A DNA stretch of 64,000 nucleotides from Chondrilla cf. caribensis. Taxonomy: Eukaryota; Porifera; Demospongiae; Chondrillida; Chondrillidae. The DNA is taken from assembly GCA_964020155.1 (NCBI GenBank), contig OZ026568.1, forward strand, positions 4,497,820 to 4,561,819, in the 5' to 3' direction. The first letter of the stretch is position 1; every line of letters begins with the position of its first letter. Positions 51,801 through 64,000 of this stretch are shown in pieces. The notes under the pieces were generated by a model. The model did not search any database. It saw only the letters and a program-made list of their open reading frames with translations, and was not told the origin of the DNA. Position numbers and translations under genes: made by a program.

Positions 51801-51952
51801 CAAAGCTGAAGTTGGAATTCCCGGCTCCACCCCCTGGGACCCACAAGTACACACTTTACTTCATGTGTGATGCTTACGTGGGATGCGACCAGGAGTATTC
51901 CTTCTCCATACGAGTGCACGAGCCAGCTGCTAGACCAATGGACCAGTCATGA
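42686..51952 (+). CDS. SNRNP200: U5 snRNP helicase Brr2
   Basis: The spliceosomal Ski2-like RNA helicase that unwinds U4/U6. The N terminus [15 protein letters not shown] is followed by [20 protein letters not shown] and the plug region ([16 protein letters not shown]). Helicase cassette 1 has APTGAGKT split by an intron between CCCACT and GGCGCT (45029/45086), [46 protein letters not shown] and [13 protein letters not shown]. Sec63 unit: [19 protein letters not shown]. Cassette 2 has [26 protein letters not shown] (DEVH in human) and SSVAN in place of SAT, fitting an inactive second ATPase. The protein ends with a Sec63/FN3 fold ([17 protein letters not shown]). There are over 25 exons, with several GT repeats at or near donors. 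It contains a nested tRNA. Confidence 0.96.
42981..43128. repeat. (GT)n near an SNRNP200 donor
   Basis: About 148 bp of GT repeat with AT, AGTGA and TT breaks, immediately after the exon ending …EESKSK. The donor lies within the repeat's first bases. Further GT tracts in this gene are at 43869-43920 and 45747-45801. Confidence 0.95.
45747..45801. repeat. (GT)n forming the 5' splice site of an SNRNP200 exon
   Basis: The exon ends …KKFQ at 45746 and the intron begins GTGTGTGT without any other donor sequence. Confidence 0.95.
47799..47880 (+). tRNA. tRNA-Leu (anticodon TAG) inside an SNRNP200 intron
   Basis: 82-nt cloverleaf: acceptor stem GGTAGCG (47799-47805) pairs with CGCTGCC (47873-47879), and A is the discriminator base at 47880. 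The D arm contains TGGCCGAGTGG (A box). The anticodon stem-loop is CTGGA-TTTAGGC-TCCAG with anticodon TAG at 47833-47835. It has a long variable arm typical of leucine tRNAs and a T arm GTGGGTTCGAATCCCAC (B box GGTTCGAATCC). It has no intron. A T-rich run (47886-47900) follows as Pol III terminator. It is on the same strand as the host gene, within the ~170-bp intron between exons ending …PVTR and starting STLQVELT. Confidence 0.97.
47886..47911 (+). terminator. Pol III terminator doubling as polypyrimidine tract
   Basis: TTTTTTTCTTTTTTTCTCTA lies 5 bp after the tRNA and ends at the AG (47911-47912) of the SNRNP200 3' splice site. T-runs stop Pol III. The same bases fit the splicing consensus. 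Confidence 0.75.
50400..50546 (+). repeat. triplicated exon end plus 5' splice site
   Basis: The sequence CTACACCACTATTGGTAAGT followed by GAGCAGATGTGGTAGCT occurs three times in tandem. It puts identical donors after 50423, 50486 and 50521 in SNRNP200. Only the first keeps the reading frame; the GTAAGTGA itself supplies an in-frame TGA if it is not spliced. Confidence 0.9.
50858..51045. repeat. GT-rich minisatellite in an SNRNP200 intron
   Basis: Irregular copies of GTGTGGACATGGGTATGGTG and GTATGGATGTGGGTGTGGTG alternate over about 180 bp in the intron after the exon ending …EEILKK. Confidence 0.85.
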
Positions 51953-52100
51953 ACCTTCAATAAACTGCTCATTAACTGCTTAGTCTACAGATCTGTTATT
52001 GAGTTGAATTAGTAAAATATCTGACACATGCAATAAAATTAATGTGATTGAAATAAGTCTATGAACTTCAAATGTCGGTAATAATTTCAATAAAACAAGT

Positions 52101-54864
<2,764 letters not shown>

Positions 54865-55008
54865 GATCACACGTGACAAATGACGTCACCACAATGTGGG
54901 TGGGCCGACCAGGCATGCGGATCGGATCGGTCACGCCCGCCCAGCAAACTTGACGAGCGGATTTAGTCCAACCATAGACACTCTAAACTACCTCCAACCT
55001 GGGATAGG
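54865..55008. promoter_or_regulatory. shared promoter region DDX41 / DOK-like gene
   Basis: 144 bp between opposed start codons, with a palindromic TGACGTCA at 54881-54888 and CACGTGA at 54870-54876. No TATA box. Confidence 0.5.
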
Positions 55009-58000
55009 ATGGCTACACCGAACACTCCCGAAGAAAGAGGTCCTTTGATCGCGGGATACATGTACAAGTTGTCCATGTCTGGTCTAATGAAGGTTTGTAA
55101 CCGTCCACTACATTCGTATGATAGTTTAACATGCTGTGGTGAAATAGTGCTGACTACCTCCTTCCTTCGCGCAGCATTGGAACAAGCGCTACTTCGTGCT
55201 GTACGGTCATAGGTCGCCGGGCTCGCTAAGATTGGAGTATTATGATGACGAAATTAATCAAAAAATCGGTTCGGGCCGCCGAGTGATCCCGCTCCGGGAC
55301 TGCAGCAGCTGTTCTCAAGTCACTTCAATGAAAGCACATCCATTCGTGTTCCAAGCAACCACTCCTCTGGGGAGGCATATGCTAGCTGTGAAAGATCAAA
55401 AAGAACTGGATCAATGGGTAACAGGTATAAGAACAGTTGTGAAGAAATACATGCAAGCACGTTTTCATGGAAAGAAGTCAAGACAGTCCTCGTCTTCTTC
55501 AGTGACATCAACAACTTCAGAAAGTGCAAAGAACTTACCATCTGGAGGTCAGTTTCAACACCTGATTCCCTAATAGTTGATAAAGTAACTGCAGTGGGAG
55601 AAGAGAAGGGAATGACTAACACTCAGCTAAACATTCATCTCCCCAACCCTACTAGTCTACAATGTACTCATCTCCCCAACCCTACTAGTCTACAGTGTAC
55701 TCATCTCCCCAACCCTACTAGTCTACAGTGTACTCATCTCCCCAACCCTACTAGTCTACAGTGTACTCATCTCCCCAACCCTACTAGTCTACAATGTACT
55801 CATCTCCCCAACCCTACTAGTCTACAATGTACTCATCTCCCCAACCCTACTAGTCTACAATGTACTCATCTCCCCAACCCTACTAGTCTACAATGTACTC
55901 ATCTCCCCAACCCTACTAGTCTACAGTGTACTCATCTCCCCAACCCTACTAGTCTACAGTGTACTCATCTCCCCAACCCTACTAGTCTACAGTGTACTCA
56001 TCTCCCCGACCCTACTAGTCTACAGTGTACTCATCTCCCCAACCCTACTAGTCTACAGTGTACTCATCTCCCCAACCCTACTAGTCTACAGTGTACTCAT
56101 CTCCCCAACCCTACTAGTCTACAGTGTACTCATCTCCCCAACCCTACTAGTCTACAGTGTACTCATCTCCCCAACCCTACTAGTCTACAGTGTACTCATC
56201 TCCCCAACCCTACTAGTCTACAGTGTACTCATCTCCCCAACCCTACTAGTCTACAGTGTACTCATCTCCCCAACCCTACTAGTCTACAGTGTACTCATCT
56301 CCCCAACCCTACTAGTCTACAGTGTACTCATCTCCCCAACCCTACTAGTCTACAGTGTACTCATCTCCCCAACCCTACTAGTCTACAGTGTACTCATCTC
56401 CCCAACCCTACTAGTCTACAGTGTACTCATCTCCCCAACCCTACTAGTCTACAGTGTACTCATCTCCCCAACCCTACTAGTCTACAGTGTACTCATCTCC
56501 CCAACCCTACTAGTCTACAGTGTACTCATCTCCCCAACCCTACTAGTCTACAGTGTACTCATCTCCCCAACCCTACTAGTCTACAGTGTACTCATCTCCC
56601 CAACCCTACTAGTCTACAGTGTACTCATCTCCCCAACCCTACTAGTCTACAGTGTACTCATCTCCCCAACCCTACTAGTCTACAGTGTACTCATCTCCCC
56701 AACCCTACTAGTCTACAATGTACTCATCTCCCCAACCCTACTAGTCTACAATGTACTCATCTCCCCAACCCTACTAGTCTACAATGTACTCATCTCCCCA
56801 ACCCTACTAGACTACAATGTACTCATCTCCCCAACCCTACTAGTCTACAATGTACTCATCTCCCCAACCCTACTAGTCTACAATGTACTCATGAACAAGT
56901 TACATTAACATTACAATACATATGAGATATGCATTACTTTGGTATGGTTTATATGTAATTTGGTATTTATTCTCCTTCAGTTCTGTTTCGTGACAAGGTA
57001 GTGACGGTGCGGACAAATGGAGCACAGAAGGCGAACTTGTCTGGGACCTACGTACTGGTGATAACAACCAAAGGACTAATCCTGTATTGTCCCAGTACAA
57101 AGAGCAAGGTAGCCTCATGGAATTTCAAAGCAGTCAAGACCTATGGAAAGACTCACACAACCTTCAACTTTGAAACTGGGAGAAATTCAGAATTCGGAGC
57201 TTGTCGCTTTGAATTCCAGCACAAAAATCCCAAAGAAATATTCAGCCATGTGAACTCGTCAATCAAAAGCCTCGCCAGTAGTTTGAACCAAGAGAGAAAG
57301 TCAGCATCCGAGCTACGGAAGCCTCCTGAGAATCAGCAGCCAAAGAGAGCACAGTCTATGTACAATGCACCCATCATGGAGGAGCCGGCCCAGCAACCCG
57401 AGAGTGGAAGTAGAAATACCTCTATTCATCTGGAGAACCCACTGCAAGAGCTAAAAGCGCTTCATGAAAGTTTCGATAATCGTCCTATCAGTTTTGCTGA
57501 TAGTCGGGGTCAGTATCGTCAGAAGGCCCTGGACAAATCGGAGGACATATTTTGGGAGGAAGACATTGACCTCACAGATTTCTCAGACATGACTGACTTC
57601 CACAACAGTCCTCCTTCATATGTAGATGTTCTGAAGAAGGACCAAGTTGGAGACAGTGGAGAGTCAGGAAAGAGGGTTACTTCTTCCAACAACATATCCG
57701 GAGGAGGAGAAACTAACGTGTTTGGGAATGATCCATTCTCCAGTTTTGCGGAGTACTCCCATTCCTTCATGGGTAATGGTCCAAACACTACTTCTCTTCT
57801 GACAGAAGAATCTGATGATCTTCTGGTGCCTCCAACCACTCTGCCACTAGACCAGTTAGAAAGGGAGTCTACACCATTCGATGACAACAACCCTTTTGCT
57901 ACAAGCAGTCCAATAAGCACTCAACAAACACCAGATAGCAGTAATCCTTTCGATGAATTTGGACCTTTGCAGACTGAGGAGTCATCAAAAAGTAATCTGT

Positions 58001-59037
58001 GGGGGACCCAACCCACTGGCAACCTGTGGGATACTGAGCCAACTCCAAGTTCACCAACTACCGGCCCCTGGGATACTGCAGGACAGTTGCATGGTTCAAC
58101 ATCTATAGACCCATGGAGTACTACTGAGTCCACCTCCAGTGCACCAACGACTAGCCCATGGAATAATACCGAGCCCACATTGGGGTCACCAAGTTCAAGT
58201 CCTTGGGGTAATACTGAGCCCACCTCCAGTGCACCGACTAGAGACCCATGGGACACTACTGAGCCCACCTCCAGTGGACCGACTAAAGACCCATGGGACA
58301 CTACTGAGCCCACCTCCAGTGGACCGACTAGAGACCCATGGGACACTACTGAGCCCACCTCCAGTGGACCGACTAGAGACCCATGGGACACTACTGAGCC
58401 CACCTCCAGTGGACCGACTAGAGACCCATGGGACACTACTGAGCCCACCTCCAGTGGACCGACTAGAGACCCATGGGACACTACTGAGCCCACCTCCAGT
58501 GGACCGACTAGAGACCCATGGGACACTACTGAGCCCACCTCCAGTGGACCGACTAGAGACCCATGGGACACTACTGAGCCCACCTCCAGTTCACCGACTA
58601 GAGACCTATGGGACACTACTGAGCCCACCTCCAGTGGACCGACTAGAGACCCGTGGGACATCACGGAGCCCACCTCCAGTGGACCGACTAAAGACCCGTG
58701 GGACACTACTGAGCCCACCTCCAGTGGACCGACTAAAGACCCATGGGACATCACTGAGCCCACCTCCAGTGGACCAGGTACAGATCTGTGGTATACTGGT
58801 AAAGCATGTTCCACTCCACAAGGAGTGAATGGAAGCACCACTTCCTCTCACAAAATTGAACCTCAGGTCGGTCAATCAGATGAGGACCCCTGGTCATTCT
58901 CAACTAACCTTATAGTGGAAGATCCTCGTTCTCTACCACAGCAGGATACAGATAACCTTTTCCGAGATTTGGACCAGATGACAGACATGTTATTCAGTCA
59001 AATTGCCGATTTTCAATTGTCAGAGAGTACACATTAG
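55009..59037 (+). CDS. DOK-like PH + PTB docking protein with DPW-repeat tail
   Basis: Three exons (55009-55092, 55175-55547, 56981-59037; 837 residues, phases agree). The PH domain spans about residues 10-125 (LIAGYMYKLSMSGLMK, HWNKRYFVLYGH, HMLAVKDQKELDQWVTGIRT). An IRS-type PTB domain follows, about 155-255 (DKVVTVRTNGAQKANLSGTY, GLILYCPSTKSKVASWNFKA, VKTYGKTHTTFNFETGR, PKEIFSHVNSSI), so the layout is that of DOK adaptors downstream of tyrosine kinases. The tail differs from known DOKs. It has DPF, two NPF motifs and 13 DPW motifs, most in a 15-residue repeat PTSSGPTRDPWDTTE. DPW/DPF bind the AP-2 α-appendage and NPF binds EH domains, so a link to clathrin endocytosis is inferred. Candidate phosphotyrosines include MYNAP and SYVDV. 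Confidence 0.82.
55632..56892. repeat. 33-bp minisatellite in DOK-like intron 2
   Basis: About 38 nearly identical copies of CATCTCCCCAACCCTACTAG followed by TCTACA(G/A)TGTACT. The unit is a multiple of three without stops in one frame, so a 500-codon open frame crosses it (THLPNPTSLQC repeat), but this frame differs from the spliced one and I judge it intronic. G/A variants cluster at both ends of the array and the centre is homogeneous. Confidence 0.95.
58216..58775 (+). repeat. coding 45/60-bp repeat encoding DPW motifs
   Basis: Twelve tandem 45-bp units in the last exon of the DOK-like gene, encoding PTSSGPTRDPWDTTE with R/K, T/I and G/S/A variants. One unit has DLW. Central copies are identical at the DNA level, pointing to recent expansion or homogenisation. 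Confidence 0.95.
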
Positions 59038-59231
59038 TCACAAACTTGTAACTTACATTGCTAAGATCCAACTACTACACTTTTATATTAGTATTGAAAT
59101 CTAACTTTTCTCAAAATCTTGTTGTTTCTATATAAAATGCAATTGGGATGTTACGTATGTCTTTCTCACATATATACAACACATAATATACTTATTCATA
59201 TGAAGTAGACATAAATAAACATGATAAACTA

Positions 59232-60452
59232 TCATGCATACACTGACGTGTTTGCAGACAAACTCCACTGCTTGCCATCATCTGTGCTTGGCGTATTGGT
59301 TGGAGGGCTAGTTGTACAAGCCATGGAAGAGGACTGCAGGCACTCGTCTAACGGCAAGTCAGAAATATCGCCATCAATGTCCTCCCACTGTAGGCCAGTG
59401 TCCATGGGAATGCCACCCCCATTGCTGTACTGCTGTGCCATAGGTTCCCTAGTGGAGGGTACCTTTTGAAGTTGACTGTGGAGAGGTGAGCTTTCTGAGG
59501 GACCTCCTTTCTTCCAACGGCGATTGTAGTAATCTCGCTGGACGGCTTCTAATTCCTTCTTCAGCTCTTTGCACATATCTTCTGGTGTCTGTTGGCGGTA
59601 GTGCTCGAGCTCACTCTGTAGATGGCGAATATTTGGATCATCCTGAGCAGTCAGTTGGCTGTGTTCTTCCTTTAACTGATGTAATTCAGTAGTCAGTTCC
59701 TTATGCTGTTCAATGACATCAGAGAGACAATTCTGGGCTGCTTCAACAGACAATTTCATTTCATCAACTTTACTAGTGAGAAAAGCTGAATCTTCTTCAT
59801 TTTGCCTCGTTTCTTCCAATTCTAACAACATAACGGGAACACGTATACGTGAACTCTCACTGTGAATGGTTACAGAACACGGCTATAAGACAAACCTGCC
59901 TTCACCACAGCTATACTTTCTTCCAATGACGACATTTCTTGTTCCAGCTCACTTCCCTGGACATCTCCGCGGGTCACAATTCCACCAAATCTTTCAGTGA
60001 AATCCGAAATACTTTCAATAAACCCTTGACTGAGAAGGAAAGTCTTCTGACACTAGACCTAAACACAACACCGAACTGGCGTACCGTCTGCATTCCATGT
60101 CCTTATCAAGTAGTCTAAGCTGATGGTGGTAGTCTCGTTTTTCTGATAATAAATCTTCTTTTTGCTTCTTCAGAAGAGAGAGGTGAATTTTACTACTACA
60201 AAGGTCTTCATTCACTTCTGACAGAAGATTGGCTTTGGTGACCAATTCCCCCTGCAACATAACCCTTTCATCGTTGACTCGCTTCAGCTGGGCTCTGGCG
60301 GACTCAATTTCCTCTGAAACTTTCAAACGAAATACAAACTCAATTCACTGCTACTCAACGAGTCAGCTTAACTTACAATATTTAAGTCTGATAGCTTTCT
60401 CCTTGAAGCTCTTCTCTGAATGAGAAATCTCCTCGAACAGTTGGGTCAGCAT
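59232..60452 (-). CDS. coiled-coil protein, CCDC172-like
   Basis: Four exons inferred. The first starts MLTQLFEEISHSEKSFKEKA at 60452 and donates after AAATATT. The second is SEEIESARAQLKRVNDERVM … DYHHQLRLLDKDME, the third GFIESISDFTERFGGIVTRG …, and the last LEETRQNEEDSAFLTSKVDE … with RHLQSELEHYRQQTPEDMCK, ending …SANTSVYA. Almost entirely α-helical coiled coil with a Ser/Asp-rich, acidic tail. The order of an N-terminal LF..I..E, a central ISDF and an LKKELE near the end resembles CCDC172, a testis-enriched protein, but coiled-coil similarity is weak evidence. Function unknown. Confidence 0.6.
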
Positions 60453-60537
60453 TGCAGCCTGTTCGTCTCACGAGATGGCGCGCGTACTCCAAGGCTGGCG
60501 CTCGGGGCGCTAGCTCCCTGCTCGAAGGTACATCAAA
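60453..60537. promoter_or_regulatory. 85-bp shared promoter of CCDC172-like and PYROXD2
   Basis: Only 85 bp separate the opposed start codons, the shortest divergent spacing in the window. GC-rich (GGCGCGCG, GGCGCTCGGGGCGC), no TATA box. Confidence 0.5.
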
Positions 60538-63500
60538 ATGGCAGCTACCTTTGCTCGGAGCAGTACACGTGGAACTCTTCGACGCAAGTCCACTGCAACT
60601 AGTAATTGTGTATTGGATGCAATCATTATTGGAGGAGGACATAACGGTTTAGTTGCTGTATGTACCGTATTAGTGTTAAGGGTCTTAATGGTATTTATAA
60701 ATCGATGGTATTAATGATGAATTACAGTTTATAATTTGTCCTGTCCATTGGACTTCTTGGCTAGGCGGCATATCTTCAAAGATCTGGAATGAATGTTGCA
60801 GTTTTTGAGAAAAGACACTTGCTTGGAGGAGCTGCAGTAACAGAAGAGTTAATTCCTGGTGAGTTTACCATTGTCGTTTTTAAGTACATAAGAATGTTAT
60901 ATAAGCTATAGTGCAAACTTGCATGCGTGTGCCGCGATCTTAGGATTCAAGTTCTCTCGAGCCTCGTATCTACTGAGTCTTCTACGCCCTCAAATTATGA
61001 AAGATTTAAAACTGAAGGTAACATAGTGATCCAACGGGTATACCATATTGTACGCCTACTACAATTGTCCTAGCCTTGCAGATACCAACATATCTGTTGG
61101 CGTGTCGTTGACACTGGTTGTCTGTCTTGTATTCTGCAGTATCATGGCCTCAGTATGTATTTTAGAGACCCACAGTCTTTCACTCCAGTGGTAGGCAGTG
61201 ATAGGTCCTTGTCTCTGTGGAGTGATAGGCAGAAAACTTTGAAGGACATCGGGAAGTTTTCGGAGAGGGATGCTAGTGTATATTGCCAATATGAGAAGTT
61301 CATGGAAGAGATAGGTAGGCTCATTCTCTGCCCTAATGTCAACATATAGAACATGTGCCCGTACATATTCAATGTTACAGCCAAGTCAATTGAACCAATC
61401 TTGGACTCTGCTCCACTCGATCCTGTTCAAATTAAAAATTCCATTAGAAGTGGAAATTTTTCCAAACTGAAGTCTTCTCTAACATCTGTGGCTTCCTTAA
61501 TCAAAACCGGCTCTAGTTTGGCATTTGACCTACCCAAATTTTGGGAGGTTCTGACTGGCCCTGCAAGCAAGATTTTGAACCGCTGGTTTGAATCAGAGCC
61601 TTTGAAAGCTACCCTAGCCAGCGACAGTGTTATTGGTGCCATGGTCAGCCCTTTTACTCCCGGTAGCAGGTGAGTGTTATGGTGGTTGTGATCAGAATAT
61701 GGTATTGTTCGTACCAGTTTTGAGCTCTGCAAAGCAGGTGTCCATGACATTAAGTGGCGGTGCTTGATGCTGGACGCTGGATACAGCAGGTATTGATGGT
61801 TTTAATCCACAATAATTTCCCCAGCTACATATTACTCCACCATGTTATGGGAGAGTTGGATGGTAGGAAGAACTCTTGGGCATATGTGAAAGGGGGAATG
61901 GGAAGTGTGACTGAAGCCATTGCAAAGTGTGCAAGATCTTATGGAGTTCAAATACACACGGAATCAGTAAGTGCTGAATCAGTGTATTTATTATATTTTG
62001 ATGGCAATGTTATAACATCAGTGATGTTGAATTGCACATTTGTAGCCTGTGAAGTCAATCCTATTGGATGGTAAGAAAGCAGTTGGGGTGGTCTTGGAAA
62101 ATGGACAAGAGATTACATCAAGATATGTTTTGTCTAATGCTACTCCAAAAGTAACTTTCTTGGATTTATTAGAAGAAGTATGCTCTACTTAGCAGAGATT
62201 TAGACCTCAGAGAGTGAATGGCAACTCTATTAGATTCACATTCACTAAAACTGTTGTTTTCTGATTCTCATGTTTAGGGTAGTCTCCCAGAAGACTTTGA
62301 GAAGGAAGTGCTAGCAATTGATTACTCTAGTGGTGTTACTAAAATTAACAGTGAGGCAACCACTATAATGATCCTCTGATGTTTATCCATTCCCCCTTTC
62401 CAGTAGATCTTCATGTCTTGTATTACCCTTGTCTCCAGTTGCCCTCTCTGGACTGCCTGATTTTTCAGCATCTTTGAATGTGTCATCCAAGCCCCACCCA
62501 CATCACCAAGCAACAATTCATCTCAACTGTGAGTCTCTCCACTCCCTGCATGCAGCCTACTTGGATGCCTCTGTTGGAAAGATCCCCTCTCAAAGGTATG
62601 TGTGTCATCTGGAGTCAATCCATACAATTCATGCCTCTCTCCTGCCCTCCATCTCTGTGCCTCTGTCCCCCCTCCATCATGTGCCTCTGTCCCGCCCTCC
62701 ATCATGTGCCTCTGTCCCGCCCTCCATCATGTGCCTCTGTCCCGCCCTCCATCATGTACCTCTGTCCCGCCCTCCATCATGTACCTCTGTCCCCCCTCCA
62801 TCATGTGCCTCTGTCCCGCCCTCCATCATGTACCTCTGTCCCGCCCTCCATCATGTACCTCTGTCCCCCCTCCATCATGTGCCTCTGTCCCACCCTCCAT
62901 CATGTACCTCTGTCCCGCCCTCCATCATGTACCTCTGTCCCACCCTCCATCATGTACCTCTGTCCCACCCTCCATCATGTACCTCTGTCCCATCTATAGA
63001 CCGTTCATTGAGATGACAATCCCCTCATCTGTGGACCCCACTATAGCTCCTCCAGGATGTCACGTGGTGTCATTGTTCACGCAGTATACACCCTACATGC
63101 TCCCCACGGGAGAATGGACCGAGGAGGACAAGAACATATATTGTGAAAGTGGTAGGGAGTGCTGTGTGGTAGCCAACTGATAGAGTTGGTGTAATGTGTG
63201 TAGACAGAGAGTGGCAGCTAGTCATTGAAGATCATATCTTTATGTAGTATTTGATGTTATTGAAGAATATGCACCTGGATTCAGGAAGCTTGTTGTTGGC
63301 AAGGACATTCTGACACCACAAGATTTGGAAAGAACTTTTGGTCTGACGGGCGGGGTAGGTATTGTATAGTTGTGCTTATGGATGATATACTATGTGAAAA
63401 CAATTGCTTATTCATTCCATTCAGAACATTTTTCATGGTGCAATGACTTTGGATCAGCTGTACATATCCCGACCTGTACCATCCTTTTGGAAATACACAT

Positions 63501-63686
63501 CTCCTATCAAAGGACTATATTTGTGTGGCAGTGGAGCTCATCCTGGTAAGGTCAACGCATGCTGTGGTTCATTTTCTTTCAATTGCTTTTCTTCTCTCTT
63601 TCACAGGGGGAGGAGTTATGGGCTCTTGTGGACGAATCTGTGCTCAAATTGTATTGGAAGACCGCAAAGAACCCATAGACACGTGA
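60538..63686 (+). CDS. PYROXD2: PYROXD2, FAD-dependent oxidoreductase
   Basis: A mitochondrial phytoene-desaturase-like flavoprotein. Exon 1 (60538-60657) gives an Arg/Ser/Thr-rich targeting-like start ([19 protein letters not shown]) and the FAD dinucleotide motif [12 protein letters not shown]. Then [179 protein letters not shown] [10 protein letters not shown] + [10 protein letters not shown]. Order and spacing match human PYROXD2 throughout. About 13 exons; the 62.6-63.0 kb intron is a 25-bp minisatellite. It ends …EDRKEPIDT with TGA at 63686. Confidence 0.93.
62660..62992. repeat. 25-bp minisatellite in a PYROXD2 intron
   Basis: About 13 copies of CATCATGT(G/A)CCTCTGTCCC followed by (G/A)CCCTC, some lacking two bases (CCCCCCTC). 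On the coding strand it is C/T-rich and runs up to the 3' splice site at about 63000. Confidence 0.95.
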
Positions 63687-63699
63687 CTTTGGGTTTAAA

Positions 63700-64000
63700 A
63701 TGGCGTCATGGAAGGTTTTAATGTTTCTTGTGTATATTTTGGCAAACAATTGGTTATCGCTTGCCGATATCCAGAGTGATTTGGACGAAGCTTATTTTGA
63801 GCGAGATTACTCCTTGTTAAAACCTTTTGCAAGTAAGTTGCGTACTGAAATGTGTCCTCCAAGAGGTACGAGGGATCGCTCGGCCTTTTGTGCTGGTGGT
63901 ATATTGGAAAGAAATGCCTATTCGCCTCAGATCTCAACTGGGATTTGTATGGATCAACTATCGTTACTCCGGAGCACGTGAGACTGACACCAGATAGACA
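63700..64000 (+). CDS. LMAN2: 5' part of an LMAN2/VIP36-type L-type lectin
   Basis: Exon 1 (63700-63832) encodes a signal peptide ([20 protein letters not shown], cleavage probably after LADI) and the mature start [13 protein letters not shown]. The next exon begins at 63931 after CCTCAG and reads [19 protein letters not shown], then TPDR, to the window edge with matching phase. This is the conserved N-terminal strand of LMAN1/2 lectins (human VIP36: REHSLIKPY … WDFQGSTMLTSQYVRLTPD). These proteins cycle between ER, ERGIC and Golgi and carry high-mannose glycoproteins. The gene continues outside the window. Its ATG is 13 bp after the PYROXD2 stop. Confidence 0.85.

Noticed and set aside
55414..56925. 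503-codon frame with THLPNPTSLQC repeats
   Set aside because: Frame differs from the PH exon it overlaps, and splicing from 55547 to 56981 restores a PTB domain in phase, so the array is intronic.
57921..58841. 306-codon minus-strand frame opposite the DPW repeats
   Set aside because: Shadow of the coding repeat. The + strand frame contains PTB, NPF and DPW motifs and is the real gene.
62429..63180. Three Pro/Ser/Leu-His frames around 62.5-63.1 kb
   Set aside because: They cross the 25-bp intronic minisatellite of PYROXD2. Only the short true exons on each side match the family.

Overview
This window is nuclear DNA from an animal with a compact genome. Genes are intron-rich, most introns are about 50-300 bp with GT..AG ends, and neighbouring start codons are often only 85-280 bp apart. 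The window is crowded with CA/GT microsatellites and 25-37 bp minisatellites. Metazoan-specific families are present (a nanos zinc finger, a shootin-1 relative, a PH+PTB docking protein, a membrane collagen). The compactness suggests a non-bilaterian such as a sponge, but that is inference.

Layout. 1-3070: minisatellite and CA repeats with a possible 3' end of an unknown + strand gene. 3074-8376 (-): ACADSB, rebuilt in nine phase-consistent exons. 8587-10044 (+): intronless F-box gene. 10209-11512 (-): unrecognised protein. 12709-13467 (-): short transmembrane collagen. 14025-15052: a MITE-like element and a 33-bp minisatellite. 15270-15740 (-): 3CxxC-type zinc-binding protein. 16195-19003 (-): PP2A B55 subunit. 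19234-21762 (-): ENTPD4/7-like apyrase, head-to-head with 22039-25212 (+): NT5C2 in 20 exons. 25498-27995 (-): ankyrin protein. 28147-30964 (-): WDR1/AIP1. 31188-34194 (-): shootin-1-like. 34761-35435 (-): nanos. 35774-37877 (-): ENO4-like. 38094-42420 (-): a PH/BTK - KKSSPKGSPQQD repeat - ankyrin - WD40 protein. 42686-51952 (+): SNRNP200 (Brr2) with a tRNA-Leu(TAG) inside an intron. 52101-54864 (-): DDX41. 55009-59037 (+): DOK-like PH+PTB protein whose tail carries repeated DPW motifs. 59232-60452 (-): coiled-coil, CCDC172-like. 60538-63686 (+): PYROXD2. 63700-end (+): 5' part of an LMAN2/VIP36-type lectin, starting 13 bp after the PYROXD2 stop.

Most genes are housekeeping and there is no operon. 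Links between neighbours are loose: ENTPD and NT5C2 both hydrolyse nucleotides from a shared promoter region, and SNRNP200 and DDX41 are both RNA helicases connected with the spliceosome. The strongest novelty candidates are the PH-BTK/KSP/ANK/WD40 architecture and the DOK-like protein with an expanded DPW array. Next come the intronic tRNA whose termination T-run doubles as a polypyrimidine tract, a triplicated 5' splice site in SNRNP200, and GT microsatellites that begin exactly at 5' splice sites. Family assignments rest on recalled similarity, because no database search was possible. Exon borders were set by frame and GT/AG logic.
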